Origin: Cephalothrix simula
Taxonomy: Eukaryota; Nemertea; Palaeonemertea; Archinemertea; Cephalotrichidae
Direction of reading: 5' to 3'
DNA length: 11,945 nt
NCBI GenBank assembly: GCA_035591015.1
Contig: JAXIUW010193068.1
Location: 1-11,945 of the forward strand
Of this stretch, positions 8,015 to 11,945 are shown one piece after another (position 1 is the stretch's first letter; every line of letters begins with the position of its first letter). A program made the position numbers and the translations under genes. Below the pieces are notes generated by a model, which saw only the letters and a list, made by a program, of their open reading frames with translations, was not told the origin of the DNA and ran no database searches.

Positions 8015-8040
8015 GGTGGTGTTATAGGGTGGTGTTATAG
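8015..8040. repeat. 13-bp tandem duplication
   Basis: GGTGGTGTTATAG occurs twice back to back (8015-8027 and 8028-8040), ending at the border of foldback copy 2. Confidence 0.8.
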
Positions 8041-8047
8041 CTCCTCC
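8040..8047. repeat. Target-site duplication, left of foldback copy 2
   Basis: GCTCCTCC is repeated exactly at 8159-8166, just outside the other end of the element. Confidence 0.65.
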
Positions 8048-8158
8048 CATCCTTGGCCAAGAGGTTTTATGTGTCTCTCTGCCTCTAATTCATCAAGTTT
8101 GATGACAACAGCGGTGAATGAGTGAAATAAGTTTTACACATAAAACCCGTTGGCCAAG
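8048..8158. mobile_element. Foldback/MITE-like element, copy 2
   Basis: This 111-bp relative of copy 1 (4322-4445) starts with the same CATCCTTGGCCAAGAGGTTT. Its ends form a strong stem: CCTTGGCCAA with TTGGCCAAGG (10 pairs), a two-base mismatch, then GGTTTTATGTGT with ACACATAAAACC (12 pairs); the outermost pair uses the G that opens the right duplication. Inside, TCATCAA/TTGATGA makes a small hairpin, where copy 1 has TCATTAATGA. The single-copy core CAGCGGTGAATGAGTGAA is conserved. It lacks the last few bases of the right end seen in copy 1. It lies 258 bp upstream of the minus-strand tRNA-Asp. No coding capacity. Confidence 0.7.
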
Positions 8159-8166
8159 GCTCCTCC
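8159..8166. repeat. Target-site duplication, right of foldback copy 2
   Basis: GCTCCTCC matches 8040-8047. The leading G may belong to the element, leaving 7 bp. Confidence 0.65.
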
Positions 8167-8360
8167 AGATTATCTTGTTTTGAAGACATGATTTCTTGAT
8201 AATAAAAATAAACTTAGTAGTTAACTGGGAATCACGATGAAGATTTGAGAATCAGATCACGTCTTGCAAAAAATGCACAAAGATCATTGATGTTCTTCAA
8301 AATCATCACTGAAGTCTCTTTCTTGGCAATTGACAATTCGATTAACGACTTTGTTAGTAA

Positions 8361-8660
8361 TTAAAAGAGAATCAATTTATCCCTATGATTTCTTTTGGGA
8401 GGACAGTTATCCGGTATTTTACATGGTATCATCATCCTTTAGGATGTAAACTCCAACCAATTCAGAATACTAATGTCTTATTGTGTACAAATTGTTTTTA
8501 ACTGAATAGGTGTAGAAATCATAAGGGACACCTAAGAAAACTGCCTTGCATATTTGAATAGAATGACTTTTGTTATTTGGATGTATTGACTCTTTTAATC
8601 GTTTGGATTCAAGGTATCATTAAGTCAGGAAGCTTTGGAAAAGATTATGGAGTGATTTAA
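8361..8660 (+). pseudogene. Faint coding relic C with Cys/His cluster
   Basis: One frame runs for 100 codons with only two internal stops (8499 and 8559), fewer than expected in such AT-rich DNA. It reads RTVIRYFTWYHHPLGCKLQ, then NVLLCTNCF, a stop, and LNRCRNHKGHLRKLPCIFE. The order CxxC...H..H.....C resembles a zinc-binding finger, as found for example near the start of some mobile-element DNA polymerases, but the match is loose and I do not assign a family. After a gap another frame is open at 8812-8955 (48 codons, including YKKPGTYENSHRFLKNYHYK). It may be remains of one old element; chance cannot be excluded. Confidence 0.25.
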
Positions 8661-8840
8661 GAACTATATAATATAGGACAATTAGACAAGTAAAGATGTT
8701 CATTTATCCCTGCTCCACAACCTTAAATGAGAGGACATCATTCTTATAATGCGAGATATTTAATGACAATGATAATGAATCGGTGATAGTGAATTCATCT
8801 CCATCTATTAAGGGTACTCATCGTATCTATATAAGAAACC

Positions 8841-8870
8841 AGGAACGTATGAGAATTCTCATAGGTTCCT
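8841..8870. repeat. 30-bp near-perfect palindrome
   Basis: AGGAACGTATGAGAA pairs with TTCTCATAGGTTCCT with a single mismatched position on each arm (G opposite G), centred on GAATTC. A TATATAAG lies about 12 bp to the left (8827-8834). It could extrude as a cruciform, bind a dimeric protein, or be a small insertion remnant. Confidence 0.75.
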
Positions 8871-8959
8871 GAAGAATTATCATTATAAACTTATTCAGGA
8901 AGAGTCTCATGGCACTGGTTTGTGGGTCTGTCAATTTTTGATCATTTTTTCACGTTGAA

Positions 8960-10020
8960 AAGTTAAAACAAACAATTTTAATAAGTATCTAGCAAGTCTT
9001 GCAAGATCCTAATTTTATGTGGCCTTGGTAATGAAATTTCCACATTGAAGTTGAAAAATTGATGTGTCACAATTTTATATTAATGATGACAAATACAAAA
9101 TATTGAAATACATTTTTTCTATTCTTTTATACCTACTTGAAAAGTTGTTTTCCTTTATGCAAAATAAAACGAATGGAAAAATAACATTCAAGTATTCAAC
9201 TCATCTCTATGTATGTGTAATCAATAACACTTTTACAAAAGCAGTTCAAATATGTTTTTAGTTTTTACAGTGATGCTCTTTTGTAACTATAATAAGTTGA
9301 ACACTTAGAAGTCTAACAAAGTACTTACGAACAATAAAGCTTTCACATCGGGGCACTTTGAAATCCGTTTTTTATAGTTTTATGTTTGAACATATGAATA
9401 AACAATAGAAACTAAAAATGGACATCATATAGAAAAAGAAAAGAGTGTTGAAAACCAAAAAGAAATCGATATCATATATGATACTTTTATATGTTTTGTG
9501 TGTCAATTATTTAAATGATAAAAATTATATTAAAAATTATTTTAAAAAACTTTTACAATCGAATATGGGTCTCTAAATACAATCACCTATAATCCGATAT
9601 GCAGGTTTTTATGCCATTCCAAAAAGGTACATCAAATAATATTATAACTATTGTCATTAGATACAATTATCTCATTATCTGAAACAAGATCATGATACAA
9701 TAATCCCTTTATAATATGTAGTAATTGATTATAATCACAATAATCTGCCATACTTAAATCTGTGTAAATAAACTGTAAAGCTTTTTGGAAATATCTCCAT
9801 AAATGTCGATCTTTTTGTCTACGTCTACCTTTTCTTTTAAGCTTTATTGGATCTATATTCGCATCTTTTATTTTTCTTGATTATGTGTGGCAGATTTTTC
9901 AGTTCCGGAACAATGTTTTCAATGATCTAAAATGATTGTTAATGTCATCATTTCCGGATTGTTACAGTATTTATATCAAAGATTGATAATGATAAAGATA
10001 AGAAACCCTGTAATGGCTGT
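8960..10020. other. AT-rich stretch, no gene supported
   Basis: One plus-strand open frame of 65 codons (9064-9261) has the I/Y/F/K bias expected from A/T-rich random sequence. A direct repeat of TTCCGGA with following AATG/TTGT occurs near 9903 and 9953. There are many short T and A runs. Nothing else is supported. Confidence 0.5.
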
Positions 10021-10027
10021 ATGGCTC

Positions 10028-10097
10028 TGCGAGACACAAACCAGTGACGTATCTCTGAAATGTGCGACACAGAAGCCAGTGATATATCTCTGAAATA
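10028..10097. repeat. 35-bp tandem duplication, two copies
   Basis: Units at 10028-10062 and 10063-10097 match at 29 of 35 positions; both contain CCAGTGA and TATCTCTGAAAT. Confidence 0.8.
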
Positions 10098-10206
10098 TAA
10101 ACTAATTTTTTACATAGATTTTTTTGTCCTGCTAATTTGAATCACCTCTTATCTTCATTGATAGCAAGTCGAAATATGAGTGTTCCAATAAGCAGTTAGG
10201 GCAAAC

Positions 10207-10272
10207 ACGGTGAACCGTCACTCGAGAACTTGACGGCGTACCGTCACTTGACCCCTGAACGCGATTTCGCGG
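10207..10272. repeat. CpG-rich cluster of short hairpins
   Basis: About ten CpG pairs fall in 66 bp inside AT-rich DNA. ACGGT/ACCGT (10207-10218), CCGTCA/TGACGG (10215-10236) and TGACGG/CCGTCA (10231-10246) are overlapping, mutually exclusive stems, and CGCGA/TCGCG (10260-10271) forms another, followed by a T-run. It may be the end of a mobile element or a protein-binding site; I do not recognise it. Confidence 0.5.
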
Positions 10273-10274
10273 TT

Positions 10275-10945
10275 TTTAAAAGCTTACTTCATGATAAGTA
10301 GGTGATACAATCTATTTATAAAAACTCTGTCACTGGCTAGTGTCCAGCACCCATTAGGCCTAACATACACTGTATCAATAAGAAGATGCAAATTTACTTT
10401 CAAGGCTACTTTAAACTTAGAGTGTATATCAACAATAAAGATGGAATTAGTTTTGCCCTCCAGCATCATCTCAATCTTTTGTCTTGGCCTTATTCTCTCT
10501 TTCACAGAGTCTTTCCACAAAATTCATACCCAATGAAACACGAAAAAAATCAATTTTTTCATTGTAAAATTTGAATACATCAATAGAACTTTGATAAACA
10601 ATTCATCTATGTTATAAGCCCTTAGATCAAAGGCTATATTATCAAATGCTTTTGTTTGATGACCCAAAGTCATTGTCCTAAGATCAGCAACAGATGGAAG
10701 CCTTTTGTAACATGATTTTAAGTCCTATTGATGATTTGTATAAATTTAATTCCAAACACAAAGGGCTCATATTAAAATATTCGATTGAATTAGAAGTCAA
10801 CAAAGCTAATTCAATAGAGCAACATGTTTCAAACTTATAAAACTTGAAATGAGTTCATGTTAGTAAATGCATCGTGTAATTGTCATAACTTAATTAGATA
10901 ACAATCATTATCAAACTCCCAACCAAGAGGTTTAGAGAATAAGAA
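10275..10945. other. AT-rich stretch, no gene supported
   Basis: Two overlapping open frames of 60-78 codons on opposite strands (10284-10520 and 10386-10574) are mirror effects with no family resemblance. CCAAGAGGTTT at 10923-10933 matches part of the foldback element end but nothing further aligns. CCCTTGCC occurs twice in a small GC-rich block at 10950-10970. Confidence 0.45.
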
Positions 10946-11028
10946 TCAACCCTTGCCGGGCCCTTGCCCCTCGGAATAGAGTATATAAAAAATGGAGTTT
11001 TATATGTATTATGTATATCTACTCGGCT

Positions 11029-11080
11029 ATCTAAGAGGAAAACGAGAGAGGAAAATGTGTTATATCAGAATCTGATCTTG
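11029..11080 (+). repeat. 50-bp repeat unit, copy 1 (direct)
   Basis: This unit, with the features AGAGGAAAACG, GTTATAT and CTGATCTTG, recurs at 11092-11144 and inverted at 11152-11201. Confidence 0.8.
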
Positions 11081-11091
11081 GTAATCAATAT

Positions 11092-11201
11092 ATCTAGAGG
11101 AAAACGGGAGAGGAGAATCTGTTATATCTCAGAACCTGATCTTGAATAAATAAGATCAGATTATGATATAACAGATTTTCCTCTTCCGTTTTCCTCTAGA
11201 T
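11092..11201. repeat. Long hairpin from inverted repeat units
   Basis: Copy 2 (11092-11144) and inverted copy 3 (11152-11201) face each other across a 7-base gap, giving arms of about 50 bp. ATCTAGAGGAAAACGG and ATCTGTTATAT pair fully; a small bulge lies near TCTCAGAACC. Two arm differences are G in copy 2 against T in copy 3, so they still pair as G.U in a plus-strand transcript but not in a minus-strand one. Together with copy 1 this is a direct plus inverted cluster. It could be a small mobile element end, or a source of double-stranded small RNA. Confidence 0.75.
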
Positions 11202-11292
11202 TCCCATTTAAAATTTTGGATCTGCATCGGTGCTACCAACAATTAAGGGTAAACAATACTTCAATAATTACCCAAAGTCTCAAAGTACTTAC

Positions 11293-11352
11293 TCAATTGG
11301 TATACCAATCGCATCGACATAATTATAAAGTCAGCCTCATAGCAGCCAGCAT
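11293..11352 (-). other. Possible 60-nt internal exon
   Basis: On the minus strand a pyrimidine-rich tract ending TTTTGCAG (11353-11360) is followed by 60 nt and then the consensus donor GTAAGTACT (11292 downward). Only one frame is open across it (entry after two bases, exit with one), reading AGCYEADFIIMSMRLVYQL. Both splice borders are good, which is better support than for any other candidate here, but no neighbouring exon or protein family is recognised. Confidence 0.3.
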
Positions 11353-11550
11353 CTGCAAAACATGACAAAATAATGCATAAAAAGTGCAAGAAGGGAACAG
11401 AAACTTAAACAACATTTTCATGAGTTTTAAACAGAAACATGTGGATAATAATGTTACTGTTTAAAGGTGAAGAACACATTGAATAATAAGTGATTAGTGG
11501 AACGCTATAAGTCAATCTTTGTGATTGCTATTTGTGCCCTACAAAAAATA

Positions 11551-11868
11551 TTCTATAGAATTCTATAGAAAAAACTCTATAGAATTCTATAGGAATCTTT
11601 AGAAAATTTCTATGGAATTCTATAGAATTTTTAATGGAATTCTATAGAATTTTTAATAGAGCAAAAAGAAACAAAAAACACTGGCTCACAAACAAAATTC
11701 GACGTTCTCTATTTTCAATAGAGTTTTCGGACATTCTCTATAGAATCCTATAGAAGAGTTCTATAGAATTCTAAAAAGTCCTATAGAAAAGTTCTATAGA
11801 GTCCTATAGAAATGTTCCATAGGACTCTATAGAATTCTATAGAGCTCTTAAATAATTCTGTAGAATCA
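11551..11868. repeat. CTATAG/GAATTC palindromic simple-repeat array
   Basis: At least a dozen CTATAG cores, mostly inside TTCTATAGAATTCTATAGAA-like strings, spread over two blocks (11551-11656 and 11731-11868). Between them is a less regular segment whose centre is a hairpin CTCTATT/AATAGAG (about 11707-11723). Variants such as CCTATAG and CTATGG are interspersed, so units have diverged. Because the unit is its own reverse complement the array looks alike on both strands. Confidence 0.85.
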
Positions 11869-11869
11869 T

Positions 11870-11945
11870 AAATTTTTTTCAATAATTTTAATTATTGTCA
11901 ATATGGAATATTTTGTGTAGCTCCTTCGTTTGGGAGCCCACTTTA
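11870..11945. other. Right edge, no gene seen
   Basis: An AT-rich run is followed by GCTCC/GGAGC, a possible 5-bp hairpin (about 11921-11938), cut short by the window end. Confidence 0.4.

Noticed and set aside
8499-8561. Assigning relic C to the DNA polymerase of a large DNA transposon
   Set aside because: The Cys/His spacing is only loosely similar, is interrupted by a stop, and no polymerase motif is present.
10260-10277. Bacterial-type terminator (GC hairpin plus T-run)
   Set aside because: The window is eukaryotic and no gene leads into the hairpin.
10923-10933. Third copy of the foldback element
   Set aside because: Only 11 bases of the left end match (CCAAGAGGTTT); no core or right end follows.

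Overview
The window looks like AT-rich nuclear DNA of an animal, most likely an invertebrate. I cannot name the species. Evidence for a eukaryotic nucleus: two intact tRNA genes without an encoded CCA end, each followed by a T-run of the kind that stops RNA polymerase III; no open frame above about 110 codons on either strand; abundant short palindromic and tandem repeats; and remnants of mobile elements. No complete protein-coding gene can be supported. The sequence reads as intergenic or intronic DNA.

Layout. 1-940: AT-rich, no clear gene, with one exon-like open stretch on the minus strand (682-785). 940-1400: degraded minisatellite, period about 53 bp, built on GAAAAGTG and GGGTGGG motifs. 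1530-1685: short element bounded by a 15-bp perfect inverted repeat. 1700-3470: AT-rich filler. 3471-4090: broken coding relic on the plus strand. 4148-4245: GC-rich foldable patch. 4311-4456: copy 1 of a foldback element with an 11-bp flanking duplication. 4562-4634: tRNA-Lys(UUU). 4950-5400: second broken coding relic, sharing a short protein motif with the first, followed by a hammerhead-ribozyme-like motif on the minus strand (5282-5330) of the kind known from Penelope-like retroelements. 5400-6310: filler with one 16-bp palindrome. 6322-6688: inverted-repeat pair. 7500-7620: GC-richer patch with a strong hairpin. 7718-7789: tRNA-Asp(GUC), minus strand. 8040-8166: foldback copy 2 with an 8-bp flanking duplication. 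8361-8958: third faint coding relic containing a 30-bp near-perfect palindrome. 10028-10097: 35-bp tandem pair. 10207-10272: CpG-rich hairpin cluster. 11029-11201: three copies of a 50-bp unit, the last two forming a long hairpin. 11293-11352: possible minus-strand exon. 11551-11868: dense CTATAG palindrome array.

The only genes I am sure of are the two tRNAs. The strongest further observations are the foldback family with matched ends and target duplications, the hammerhead-like motif, the pair of relics whose differences are mainly synonymous, and the 50-bp-arm hairpin near the right end. No coordinated gene system is visible.
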